Notes: a model not told the origin generated them from the sequence alone. DNA of 8,708 bases from DATCVR01 sp036566745 (GCA_036566745.1 DATCVR010000049.1:1-8708); one strand, 5' to 3'; shown: positions 1 to 6,566, counted from the first letter of the stretch. Program-made: numbers and translations.

Positions 1-270
1 GGTGCCCAGCGCGCCGTAGGCGTAGTACGCCACCCGCCAGCTCCAGCGCAGCACTCCGACGTTGAAGTCGAAGATGGCCCGTGGGTAGCGGCCGGTGATC
101 AGGATCGCGAAGAACGCCACGACGCTGAGCACGAAGAACGCGATCCACAGGAAGGCCAGGACGAAATAGTGGGGGATGGCGAGGAGCCATTTCACGAGCC
201 ACAGCCATCGGCTCAGGTGGCCGTCCAAGTGCGCCTCGACCCGGACCGGGTACGTGGTCGTGTATGCCAT
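1..270 (-). CDS. DUF4389 domain membrane protein (3' end cut by window edge)
   Basis: This is the first 90 codons of a gene running off the left edge. The N-terminus is short and polar and includes YPVRVEAHLDGHLSRW. It is followed by WLVKWLLAIPHYFVLAFLW and a strongly hydrophobic segment (about residues 23-58), then ITGRYPRAIFDFNVGVLRW (59-77). The pattern of LVKWLLAIPHY, then a membrane segment, then TGRYPR.IFDFN.GVLRW is what I know from DUF4389 proteins, whose function is not established. The start ATG at 268-270 has a strong GGGGGA Shine-Dalgarno about 9 nt upstream. The gene is divergent from the alcohol dehydrogenase and shares its 183-bp intergenic region, which contains a DosR-type box at 363-376, so shared hypoxic control is plausible. 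Family call is firm; function is unknown. Confidence 0.85.
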   Translation of the reverse strand, partial: MAYTTTYPVRVEAHLDGHLSRWLWLVKWLLAIPHYFVLAFLWIAFFVLSVVAFFAILITGRYPRAIFDFNVGVLRWSWRVAYYAYGALGT

Positions 271-284
271 GTCGTCATCCCCCG

Positions 285-313
285 ACGTCGATCGACGTGC
301 CTCGTCAGACGAG
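285..313. repeat. Two adjacent perfect palindromes in the DUF4389 leader
   Basis: ACGTCGATCGACGT (285-298) is a perfect 14-bp palindrome. CTCGTC-A-GACGAG (301-313) is a perfect odd palindrome 2 bp further on, and GCATGC (313-318) abuts it. They lie 15-48 bp upstream of the DUF4389 start, probably in its 5' untranslated region. They could form mRNA hairpins or bind a dimeric regulator. The sequence alone does not decide, and in GC-rich DNA one such palindrome could be chance. Confidence 0.45.
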
Positions 314-340
314 CATGCCGACACCGACCCCCAGGTGTCA

Positions 341-379
341 GAGGACGACGTCCCTGATGGGCGGGACCTTGGTCCTGCC
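341..379. promoter_or_regulatory. DosR-type operator, divergent DUF4389 / alcohol dehydrogenase promoter
   Basis: The core GGGACCTTGGTCCT (363-376) extends to a 20-bp inverted repeat (360-379) with a single mismatched pair around a central TT. It closely resembles the actinobacterial DosR/DevR box. A second element at 341-354 ends in GTCCC, contains the palindrome GGACGACGTCC (343-353), and is centred 22 bp from the first. The main box lies 77 bp upstream of the alcohol dehydrogenase ATG and 92 bp upstream of the DUF4389 ATG, so it could serve both. Binding by DosR is inferred. Confidence 0.7.
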
Positions 380-453
380 GAAGAGCCCTACCGGCCGGCG
401 GGTGTCCCGAGCCACCGTGGTCGGTGAGCGCAGGAGCGGACCTGGAGGCAGCG

Positions 454-1524
454 ATGAAGGCCCTGGTGTATCACGGTCCCGGCCGTCGGTCGTGGGAGGA
501 CGTGCCCGACCCGGCGCTGAAGGAGCCCGACGACGCGATCGTACGGGTCGACGCGGTGACGATCTGCGGCACCGACCTGCACATCCTCAAGGGCGACGTC
601 GCCACCGTCGACGCCGGCCGGGTGCTGGGTCACGAGGCCGTGGGCACGGTGGAAGAGGTCGGCAGCGGCGTGCGGACCATCGCGGTCGGCGACCGGGTGC
701 TGATCTCCTGCATCACCGCCTGCGGACGTTGCCGCTACTGCCGCGAGGGCCGCTATGGGCAGTGCCTGGGCGGAGGTGGCTGGATCCTGGGACATCGTGT
801 CGACGGCACCCAGGCGGAGCGGGTGCGAACGCCGTTCGCCGACACGTCGCTGTACCGGCTCCCCGAGCACGTCGGCGACGAGGCCGCCCTGATGCTGGCC
901 GACATCCTGCCGACGTCGTACGAGGTCGGTGTGCTGGCCGGTCAGGTGTCGCCCGGTGACACGGTGGTCGTCGTGGGCGTCGGTCCGGTCGGGCTGGCCG
1001 CGGTGATGACCGCGCGGTTGTTCAGCCCTTCACACATCGTGGTGATCGATCCGGCCGCCACCCGTCGTGACGCGGCCGGCCGGCTCGGCGCCGACGTGCT
1101 GCTCGATCCCGCCGACGACGTGGTGGATCGCGTCCGCACCCTGACCGACGGCCTCGGCGCCGACGTCGCGATCGAGGCGGTCGGTGTTCCGGAGACGTTC
1201 GAGAGCTGCGTCGAGCTGGTCAGGCCCGGAGGTCGGGTGGCGAACGTGGGCGTGCACGGGGCGCCGGCCACCCTGCACCTCGAGACCGCCTGGATCCGCG
1301 ACCTGACGATCACGACCGGCCTGGTCGACACGTACTCGACGACGTCCCTGCTGCGCATGCTGGCCGCTGGGCAGCTCGACGTGTCCAGCCTGGTGACCCA
1401 CCGATTCGGCCTGGACGAGATCCAGGACGCCTACGACGTCTTCTCCCGGGCCGGCCAGACCGGCGCGCTGAAGGTGGCCATGTTCGGGCCCCACGGCGGA
1501 CGCGAGCGCGCTCAGGACTTATGA
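454..1524 (+). CDS. Zinc-dependent alcohol dehydrogenase (MDR family)
   Basis: A 356-aa medium-chain dehydrogenase, expected to interconvert an alcohol and an aldehyde or ketone with NAD(P)(H) in the cytoplasm. The GroES-like N-terminal half carries ICGTDLH with C38, GHE with H60/E61, and D150, which together are the usual catalytic-zinc ligands. C90, C93, C96 and C104 (CGRCRYCREGRYGQC) form the structural-zinc lobe. The Rossmann fold begins at GVGPVG (175-180), and D199 at the end of the second strand (VVIDP) favours NAD+ over NADP+. ATG 454 is chosen because GGAGG at 444-448 lies 5 nt upstream and MKALVYHGPG is the usual family N-terminus; an in-frame GTG at 424 would add 10 unlikely residues. 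Hsp20 follows 64 bp downstream with no DosR-type box between them, so the two are probably co-transcribed. The real substrate is unknown. Reoxidation of NADH under oxygen limitation is an inference from context. Confidence 0.93.
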   Translation: MKALVYHGPGRRSWEDVPDPALKEPDDAIVRVDAVTICGTDLHILKGDVATVDAGRVLGHEAVGTVEEVGSGVRTIAVGDRVLISCITACGRCRYCREGRYGQCLGGGGWILGHRVDGTQAERVRTPFADTSLYRLPEHVGDEAALMLADILPTSYEVGVLAGQVSPGDTVVVVGVGPVGLAAVMTARLFSPSHIVVIDPAATRRDAAGRLGADVLLDPADDVVDRVRTLTDGLGADVAIEAVGVPETFESCVELVRPGGRVANVGVHGAPATLHLETAWIRDLTITTGLVDTYSTTSLLRMLAAGQLDVSSLVTHRFGLDEIQDAYDVFSRAGQTGALKVAMFGPHGGRERAQDL

Positions 1525-1588
1525 CCCTGGAGAGCCGGATCGAGGTGACGAAGAGTGGGAGTAGGACAGGCATCACCGAGGAGTGGTC

Positions 1589-2017
1589 ATGAACACCATC
1601 GCGCGACACACGCCGGCGCCGGTCAGCGATCTACTGGACTGGCTGGAAGCGGGGTTCCCGATGGGCTGGCGGGCCGGCCCGGGAGGATCCCACGTCCGGA
1701 TCGAGGACTTCGTCGAGGACGACACCTATGTCGTGCGGGCGGAGCTGCCGGGCGTCGATCCTTCGCGAGACATCGAGATCGACGTGGACGAAGGGTCGCT
1801 CACGATCAGCGGCGAGCGGCGCGAGGAGCATCGGGACAAGTCCCGCCGCGAGTTCCACTACGGGGCGTTCACGCGGACGGTCACCTTGCCGCGCGGGGTG
1901 AACGTCGACGACGTCAGCGCGACCTACAAGGACGGGATCCTCGAGGTCAGAGCACCGATCGGCGAGCCACCGCACCTGACTCGCAAGGTCGAGATCCACA
2001 CCGAGCCGACGACCTGA
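1589..2017 (+). CDS. hspX: Hsp20 / alpha-crystallin small heat-shock protein, HspX-like
   Basis: A 142-aa small heat-shock protein, an ATP-independent holdase that binds unfolding proteins. The alpha-crystallin domain spans about residues 37-125: VRAELPGVDP (49-58), SLTISGERRE, EFHYGAFTRTVTLP (88-101), and the hallmark ATYKDGILEV (111-120). A V-E-I tripeptide near the C-terminus (134-136) can serve as the I/V-x-I oligomerisation motif. Length and these motifs fit mycobacterial HspX/Acr (144 aa), the classical DosR-regulon chaperone. ATG 1589 is preferred because GAGGAG (1578-1583) lies 5 nt upstream; a GTG at 1583 would overlap that site. The gene follows the alcohol dehydrogenase on the same strand and ends 8 bp from the convergent membrane-protein gene. 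HspX rather than another Hsp20 is inferred from similarity and context. Confidence 0.93.
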   Translation: MNTIARHTPAPVSDLLDWLEAGFPMGWRAGPGGSHVRIEDFVEDDTYVVRAELPGVDPSRDIEIDVDEGSLTISGERREEHRDKSRREFHYGAFTRTVTLPRGVNVDDVSATYKDGILEVRAPIGEPPHLTRKVEIHTEPTT

Positions 2018-2025
2018 CCTGGCCG

Positions 2026-2772
2026 TCAGCGGGCGGCGGACGCGCTGCGCTGGACCGCGATGACGATGATCACCACACCGATCACCAGGATGATGATCCC
2101 GCCCACGAGCACCGCGATCGCGAAGCCGCCCAGGTTCGGCAGGTCGGCACTCGCCGTCAGGTCGGCGGCGACCTCACGTGACCCGTCGGCGTTCATCACG
2201 ACGATCTCCCAGCCGCCCGACTCAGGGGTCCAGTCCAGGGTTAGCTCGCCAGCGCCGCTGATCGACGCCGACCAGATGTCCACGTCGGTGGGCGGCACGG
2301 GCTCGTCGCCCGCTTCGCGCCGATAGGACGGGTCGAGACCGACGTCGGTGATGTCCGGCCCGCCGAGGTCGACGACGACGTCGTGATCGACCCCGTCGAG
2401 GTAGTCCTCGACGTCCGACGCGCGGCCGATCCCGACGAAGACCGGGGTGTCGTCGCCGGATCGTGCGGTCAGCCGGAACGTTCCGACGACGTCGGCCCAC
2501 ATGTCCGTGATGCCGTCGACGTCGATCTCCTCGGACCTGATGGCGTAGCTGGACGTGCTGAATCTCGCCGTGTCCGTGGACAGGAACCCGTCGTCGTCGC
2601 GCCGAGCCTGGTCGAACCAGAGGGCGCCGCCGCCGGCGACGGCCAGGCCGAGGCCGACGAGGGCCGCGAGGCTGCCGAGGACGACCGCGACCACGCGACC
2701 CCCGGACCACACGGAGCGCTGCTCCGGGGACGGGCGTGGGACACCGGTCGGGTACGTGTTCGGGTCCGTCAT
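2026..2772 (-). CDS. Two-helix membrane protein with extracytoplasmic domain, function unknown
   Basis: A 248-aa protein. A polar proline-rich N-terminus (1-25) is followed by a transmembrane helix (about 26-53). A large acidic domain follows (about 54-213), then a second helix rich in Ile and Val (about 215-240) and a short basic tail (QRSASAAR). By the positive-inside rule the central domain should face outside. Recognisable blocks are GFLSTDTARFSTSSYAI (62-78), TPVFVGIGRASDVEDYLDGV (109-128), IWSASISGAGELTLDW (166-181) and WEIVVMNADGS (188-198). I recall these in uncharacterised actinobacterial membrane proteins often found near DUF4389 genes, but I cannot confirm the name. ATG 2772 has GGGGGG about 9 nt upstream, in a leader nearly identical to that of the DUF4389 gene. 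A DosR-type box lies 82 bp upstream. No catalytic residues are evident. Confidence 0.85.
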   Translation of the reverse strand: MTDPNTYPTGVPRPSPEQRSVWSGGRVVAVVLGSLAALVGLGLAVAGGGALWFDQARRDDDGFLSTDTARFSTSSYAIRSEEIDVDGITDMWADVVGTFRLTARSGDDTPVFVGIGRASDVEDYLDGVDHDVVVDLGGPDITDVGLDPSYRREAGDEPVPPTDVDIWSASISGAGELTLDWTPESGGWEIVVMNADGSREVAADLTASADLPNLGGFAIAVLVGGIIILVIGVVIIVIAVQRSASAAR

Positions 2773-2832
2773 GACGTCATCCCCCCGTGGAAGTTCCCCT
2801 CGCACCCTTCATCGCCGCCACGACGCCGGACA

Positions 2833-2868
2833 GGGTACGACGACCCGGACTCGCGGGACCTTCGCCCC
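2833..2868. promoter_or_regulatory. DosR-type operator upstream of the two-helix membrane protein
   Basis: GGGACCTTCGCCCC (2855-2868) matches the DosR-type box well in one half and partly in the other. A degenerate copy, GGGTACGACGACCC (2833-2846), lies 22 bp away centre to centre, nearer the gene, and keeps GGGT/ACCC arms. The main box is 82 bp upstream of ATG 2772 on the minus strand, in the 151-bp gap after the sensor-kinase stop. It implies a promoter for the membrane protein independent of read-through from the kinase gene. Confidence 0.5.
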
Positions 2869-2923
2869 CATCCGACGTCCCGCGACCTGGGCCGTACACG
2901 TGGCCGCCGCGGTGCCGAGGGGA

Positions 2924-4612
2924 CTAGACCGGCACTGTCCAGGCGAGCACGGTGCCACCGGTGTCGGCCGCGCCGATCTCGAATCGGCCGCCGAGCCGGG
3001 CGGCACGTTCGGCGAGGTTGGCCAGGCCGCTGCGCCGGTCGGTCGATCCGACGCCGACCCCGTTGTCGGCGATCCGCACCGCGAGGACGTCGCCGTCGAG
3101 GCGCACGAGCACGTCGGCCCGTGATGCCTGGGCATGCCGGACGACGTTGGCGAGGCCCTCCTGGACCACGGCGACGACCTCGTCGGCGAGGGGCGCGGAC
3201 ACGTCGGTGTCGAGGGTTCCCTCGAAGCTCACGCTGGGGGCGAATCCCAGCTGCCGCCCGGCGTTGCGGCTGATGGCGACCACGCGGCTGCGCAGGCTGT
3301 CGCCGTCGTCATCGCCCTCCCTGGTCTGGAGCGCGAAGATCGTCGAACGGATCTGCCGGATGGTGAGGTCGAGGTCGTCGACGGTGCTCTCGACCCGGCG
3401 GGCGACGTCGGGCTGGTCGACGAGCCTGATCACCCCGGTCAGCGTCATCGCGCTGGCGAACAGCCGCTGGATGACGACGTCGTGCAGGTCGCGAGCGATC
3501 CGAGAACGGTCGTCGACGAGGCCGGACTGCTCGGTCCGGCGCCGGGCGTCGGCGAGTTCGAGGACCAGCCCGGCCTGGTCGGCGAACTGCTGGAGCATCC
3601 GCATCGTCGTGGCGGCGAAGGGCGTCGCGCCGGCCGCCTTGCCGACGACCAGCACCGCGCGGACCCGCTCGGGAACGCCCAGCGGCAGCAGGATCGCCGG
3701 GCCTCCGGGCAGGCGGCTCGCCAACGGCGCGTGGTCGGCGTCGGCCACGCTGGTGACCGTGATCGAATCGCCGCTGGCCAGGACAGACCCGGCGAGGGTG
3801 CCCTCCACCGGGATGCTGAGCCCGTGGAGGTCGTCGTCTCCGTCGACCGCTGCCACCGACATGGCGAATCCGCCGGCGTCGGGCACGACCACGGCGGCCA
3901 CCGCGGCATCGCTCATCTCGCGGGCGCGGGCGGCGACCAGGCGCAGCGTGTCGGCCGAGCTGAGGCCCGAGAGCAGCTCGCGGGTGATCTCACCGGACGC
4001 GTCGAGCCACCGCTCCCGGCGGCGGGTGTCCTCGTAGAGGCGGGCGTTCTCGATCGCGATGCCCGCGGCGGTGGCCAGCGCGGTGACGATCATCTCGTCC
4101 TGCTCGTCGAACTGCCGGCCGCCGTTCTTCTCGGTTAGGTAGAGGTTGCCGAACACGACGTCGCGGATGCGGACCGGCACACCGAGGAACGTGTGCATGG
4201 GCGGATGCCCCTCCGGGAAGCCGTAGGACTCCGGTGCCTCGGAGATCTCCTCCAACCGCAGGCCGCGCGGCTCCTTGATCAGCAGGCCCAGGATGCCCCG
4301 GCCGTGTGGCCATTCGGCGATGTCGGCGATCTGGGCCTCCGACAGTCCGACCGGCACGAACTGCGCGAGGTGACCGTCCTCGCCGATCACGCCGAGCGCG
4401 CCGTACCGGCAGTCGACCAGCGACATCGCCGCCTCGACGATCCGGCGGAGCACCGTCTCGAGCTCGAGCTCACGACCGATCGAGACGACCGCGTCGAGCA
4501 GCGCGTGCATGCCGTCGCGCGCCGCCAGCACCGCTTGCAGCCTGGTCTGGAGTTCCTCGAGGAGCTGGTCCAGCTGCATCCGCGGCAACAGCGACGACAC
4601 GTCTTGCTCCAC
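2924..4612 (-). CDS. devS: DevS/DosT-type GAF-GAF sensor histidine kinase, probably haem-binding
   Basis: A cytoplasmic sensor kinase of about 562 aa with no membrane segment. GAF-A (about 55-195) contains FPEGHPPMHTFLGVPVR and FGNLYLTEK. H136 aligns with the proximal haem ligand H149 of M. tuberculosis DevS, and Y158 with its distal Y171, so gas or redox sensing is likely. GAF-B (about 215-355) is more divergent. The HisKA_3 region holds RIARDLHDVVIQRLF with phospho-acceptor H377. The ATPase domain (about 475-560) shows an N-box EGLANVVRHA (N489) and a G-box DNGVG (516-520). GTG 4612 is preferred because AGGGGG ends 5 nt before it; GTG 4618 would overlap that site and add two residues. The kinase lies 78 bp downstream of UspA on the same strand, probably in one transcript with it. 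No response regulator is adjacent, unlike mycobacterial devR-devS. Confidence 0.93.
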   Translation of the reverse strand: MEQDVSSLLPRMQLDQLLEELQTRLQAVLAARDGMHALLDAVVSIGRELELETVLRRIVEAAMSLVDCRYGALGVIGEDGHLAQFVPVGLSEAQIADIAEWPHGRGILGLLIKEPRGLRLEEISEAPESYGFPEGHPPMHTFLGVPVRIRDVVFGNLYLTEKNGGRQFDEQDEMIVTALATAAGIAIENARLYEDTRRRERWLDASGEITRELLSGLSSADTLRLVAARAREMSDAAVAAVVVPDAGGFAMSVAAVDGDDDLHGLSIPVEGTLAGSVLASGDSITVTSVADADHAPLASRLPGGPAILLPLGVPERVRAVLVVGKAAGATPFAATTMRMLQQFADQAGLVLELADARRRTEQSGLVDDRSRIARDLHDVVIQRLFASAMTLTGVIRLVDQPDVARRVESTVDDLDLTIRQIRSTIFALQTREGDDDGDSLRSRVVAISRNAGRQLGFAPSVSFEGTLDTDVSAPLADEVVAVVQEGLANVVRHAQASRADVLVRLDGDVLAVRIADNGVGVGSTDRRSGLANLAERAARLGGRFEIGAADTGGTVLAWTVPV

Positions 4613-4631
4613 GAGCACCCCCTGTGCGATC

Positions 4632-4660
4632 TATCCAATCTGTCATCAACAGATTAGATA
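4632..4660. promoter_or_regulatory. AT-rich inverted repeat before the sensor-kinase gene
   Basis: AATCTGT-CATCA-ACAGATT is a perfect 7-bp inverted repeat with a 5-nt centre. TATC and GATA extend it to 12-bp arms with one mismatch. It is a conspicuous AT-rich island in GC-rich DNA, 20-48 bp upstream of the kinase GTG and 31 bp past the UspA stop. It could be an operator or promoter for the kinase, or an mRNA hairpin tuning expression between UspA and kinase. No U-tract follows, so a classical terminator is less likely. Confidence 0.5.
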
Positions 4661-4690
4661 TGTCCACGAGTTCCGGCGGTGCTCGGCCGG

Positions 4691-5518
4691 TCATTCGAGG
4701 GTCGGGACGACGGCGACCGGGCAGCGCGCATGATGGAGCACGCCGTGGGCGACCGAGCCGAGGAGCGCGGCGACGCGGGAGGTCGTGCCGCGCCGCCCGA
4801 CGACGAGCAGGGCGGCATCGGAGGAGCGGTCGTCGAGCACCCGCACGGTGTGGCCGCGCAGCGTCTGGGCGTCGACCTTCACCTCCGGGTACCGATCGCG
4901 CCAGCCGGCCAGGGACTCCGCCAGGAGCCGCGACTCGTCTTCCTGGACGTCGTCGAGGTCGTAGACCAGCGGGAGCAGGTCGCCGGGACCTGTCGAGGTG
5001 GGCTTCGTCCAGGCGTGGACCGCACGCAGCTCAGCGGTCCGGAGCGCCGCCTCCTCGAACGCGAAGCCGACGGCGGCCTCGTTCTCGTCCGAGCCGTCCA
5101 CGCCGACCACGACCCGATTGGCCAGGGGCAGCTCCGGGGCCGGGACCGCCACCACTGGACAGGCCGCGAGCTGGCTGACGCCGTGCGCGACCGACCCCAG
5201 CAGCAGCCCGGCGAAACCTCCCGTGCCGCGGCGGCCGACGACGATCAGGCCGGCGGCCGGTGCGATCTCGGTGAGCGCCGTGACCGCGCGGCCGTCGCGC
5301 CGTTCACTGGTCACGTCGAGGTCCGGCTCCGCGGCGCGCGCGTGACGCTCCGACTGCGCCAGCACCTCGTCGCTCCAGCGGTGCGGCCCGTCCCACGCCT
5401 CGGCGGCGTTGACGATCCTCAGCCCGGTCCGCCGAAGGACGGCCTCGCGGACGGCCCAAGCCAGGGCGTAGCCCGCCTCGCGGGACCCGTCGACGCCCAC
5501 TACCACTGGTTTGGTCAT
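4691..5518 (-). CDS. Tandem-domain universal stress protein (UspA family)
   Basis: A 275-aa cytoplasmic protein made of two UspA domains. Domain 1 starts VVVGVDGS (5-12) and ends with GRRG-x9-GS (95-109) and ACPVVAVP. Domain 2 starts VVVGVDGSDENEAA (136-149) and ends with GRRG-x9-GS (241-255) and RCPVAVVP. Both keep the G-x2-G-x9-G(S/T) ATP-binding signature, so an ATP-binding type of Usp is expected. Length and layout match the tandem Usps of the DosR regulon, such as Rv3134c, which in M. tuberculosis precedes devR-devS. ATG 5518 has GGGGAG about 9 nt upstream. It lies 41 bp after the HAD gene and 78 bp before the kinase, all on the minus strand, which suggests an operon. The exact role of such Usps is not settled. 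Confidence 0.94.
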   Translation of the reverse strand: MTKPVVVGVDGSREAGYALAWAVREAVLRRTGLRIVNAAEAWDGPHRWSDEVLAQSERHARAAEPDLDVTSERRDGRAVTALTEIAPAAGLIVVGRRGTGGFAGLLLGSVAHGVSQLAACPVVAVPAPELPLANRVVVGVDGSDENEAAVGFAFEEAALRTAELRAVHAWTKPTSTGPGDLLPLVYDLDDVQEDESRLLAESLAGWRDRYPEVKVDAQTLRGHTVRVLDDRSSDAALLVVGRRGTTSRVAALLGSVAHGVLHHARCPVAVVPTLE

Positions 5519-5559
5519 GACTGTCAGCTCCCCATCTCGTCGTACCGCGGTCGTGGCCG

Positions 5560-6351
5560 TCACAGACCGGCGGCCACGCGCTCGTGAATGCCGTCGACCA
5601 GGTTCACGTCGTTCAGGTCGTTCACCACCACGTGGGCGCCGTGGAGGTAGAGCTCGCCGTCGTGGCGCCCGCTGCGGTCGACGCCGATCACCACGCCGAA
5701 CCCGCCCGCGCGCCCGGCTTCGACGCCGGCCAGGGCGTCTTCGACCACGGCGCATCGATGCGCCGCTGTGCCGAGCCTGCGGGCCGCCTCCAGGAAGATG
5801 TCTGGCTCGGGCTTTCCCGGCAGGTGCAGCCGCTCGAGGTCGGTGCCGTCGACGCGGACGTCGAACAGCGTGGTCACGGACGCCGCGGCCAGCACCAGTG
5901 CGCAGTTCCGGCTGGAGGACACCACGGCGGTGCGGATGTGGCCTCGACGCAGGTCACGAGCCAGGCACACGGTGGCCGGAAATGCCGCGACGCCGTTGCG
6001 CTGGACATCGTCGATGAAGTAGCGCGTCTTCTGTTCGGCCAGGGACTCCACGGATTCCTCGCCGCGACGCCTGGCTGCGGAGCCTTCGGGGAGGATGATC
6101 CCGCGCGACTCCAGGAACGCCCGCGCTCCGGCGAGGCGCGGCTTGCCGTCGACGAAGCGCAGGTAGTCGGCGTCGAGGTCGAACGGCGCCTGCTCGGCCA
6201 TGGCCTGGTCGCGGTACCGGGCCAGGAACTCGTCGAACGTGCGTTTCCAGGCCCGAGCGTGAGTGCCGGCGGTGTCGGTCACGACACCGTCGAGGTCGAA
6301 GATCACCGCAGCGAGGCGGTCGAGGTAGAGCGTCGCCGCATGGGTGGTCAT
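5560..6351 (-). CDS. Beta-phosphoglucomutase-like HAD hydrolase
   Basis: A 263-aa HAD enzyme with a C1 cap. Motif I is FDLDGVVTDT, with nucleophile D19 and acid/base D21. The cap covers about residues 30-105. Motif II is VVSSSRN (S145 region), motif III is GKPEPD (K180), and motif IV is VVEDA (E204, D205). The D-x-D-G-V-V-T-D-T start and the S-S-S segment after motif II point to the beta-phosphoglucomutase branch, which interconverts beta-glucose 1-phosphate and glucose 6-phosphate; it resembles mycobacterial Rv3400 in size and motifs. That enzyme usually sits beside a GH65 sugar phosphorylase, which is not seen here. A simple sugar-phosphate phosphatase remains possible. ATG 6351 has GGAGG 5 nt upstream. 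The gene heads a likely operon with UspA and the kinase and diverges from the DUF1876 gene across a region with DosR-type boxes. Confidence 0.88.
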   Translation of the reverse strand: MTTHAATLYLDRLAAVIFDLDGVVTDTAGTHARAWKRTFDEFLARYRDQAMAEQAPFDLDADYLRFVDGKPRLAGARAFLESRGIILPEGSAARRRGEESVESLAEQKTRYFIDDVQRNGVAAFPATVCLARDLRRGHIRTAVVSSSRNCALVLAAASVTTLFDVRVDGTDLERLHLPGKPEPDIFLEAARRLGTAAHRCAVVEDALAGVEAGRAGGFGVVIGVDRSGRHDGELYLHGAHVVVNDLNDVNLVDGIHERVAAGL

Positions 6352-6438
6352 CGTGGCCTCCGGCCGGTGGAACCCATCATGCTCCTACCGCATCACCGGC
6401 GGTCCGGGCCAATCCAGGGCAGGGGGACCCGTGCCGGC

Positions 6439-6474
6439 GGGACCAAGGTCCCGACACCGGCAGGTCGAAGTCCC
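6439..6474. promoter_or_regulatory. Tandem DosR-type operator between HAD and DUF1876 genes
   Basis: GGGACCAAGGTCCC (6439-6452) has perfect 6-bp arms and is the cleanest copy of the box in the window. A second element at 6461-6474 ends in AAGTCCC, matching the right half of the mycobacterial DosR consensus, and is centred 22 bp away. A further GGGACC half-site occurs at 6424-6429. The main box lies 87 bp from the HAD start on one side and 114 bp from the DUF1876 start on the other, so it could drive both divergent units. Confidence 0.75.
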
Positions 6475-6475
6475 G

Positions 6476-6504
6476 CAGACATCGGGGCCGGCCGGACTTA
6501 CCGT
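6476..6504 (+). promoter_or_regulatory. Candidate -35/-10 promoter for the DUF1876 operon
   Basis: CAGACA (6476-6481) matches TTGACA at four of six bases. After a 17-bp spacer, TACCGT (6499-6504) fits the actinobacterial TANNNT -10 pattern. The second DosR-type element (6461-6474) ends 1 bp before the -35, the placement expected for an activator contacting RNA polymerase. The start of transcription would fall near 6511. The match is modest. Confidence 0.35.
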
Positions 6505-6512
6505 CGTGACCA

Positions 6513-6523
6513 GGTGAGTCACC
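6513..6523. promoter_or_regulatory. GTGAGTCAC palindrome, copy 1
   Basis: GGTGA-G-TCACC is a perfect odd palindrome in the DUF1876 leader, 43 bp before the start codon. The same GTGAGTCAC core recurs in the nitroreductase leader at 7396-7404. It may be a second regulator site or a leader element; function unknown. Confidence 0.3.
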
Positions 6524-6566
6524 GAGCCGGCCAGAGTTCTGGCGGTGACGTCGAGAGGGGCACACC

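Noticed and set aside
424..453. Upstream GTG start for the alcohol dehydrogenase
   Set aside because: ATG 454 has a well-placed GGAGG and gives the usual family N-terminus; the extension is not family-like.
264..959. Long plus-strand frame overlapping the start of the alcohol dehydrogenase
   Set aside because: Arg- and Gly-rich translation without any family motif; it is an alternate-frame shadow of the dehydrogenase.
2018..2025. Bidirectional terminator between the convergent Hsp20 and membrane-protein genes
   Set aside because: Only 8 bp separate the stops, and no clear stem with a U-tract was found in the flanks.
2771..2780. ATGACGTCAT palindrome resembling a eukaryotic CRE site
   Set aside because: It lies in a bacterial ribosome-binding region and is explained by the start codon and leader; the CRE likeness has no meaning here.
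2912..2935. GTGCC/GGCAC stem at the end of the kinase gene as a terminator
   Set aside because: Only 5 bp with a 14-nt loop and no U-tract, and partly inside the coding sequence.
2383..4138. Plus-strand frames opposite the two-helix protein and the sensor kinase
   Set aside because: Low-complexity translations rich in Arg, Asp and Gly, antisense to well-supported genes; typical of GC-rich DNA.
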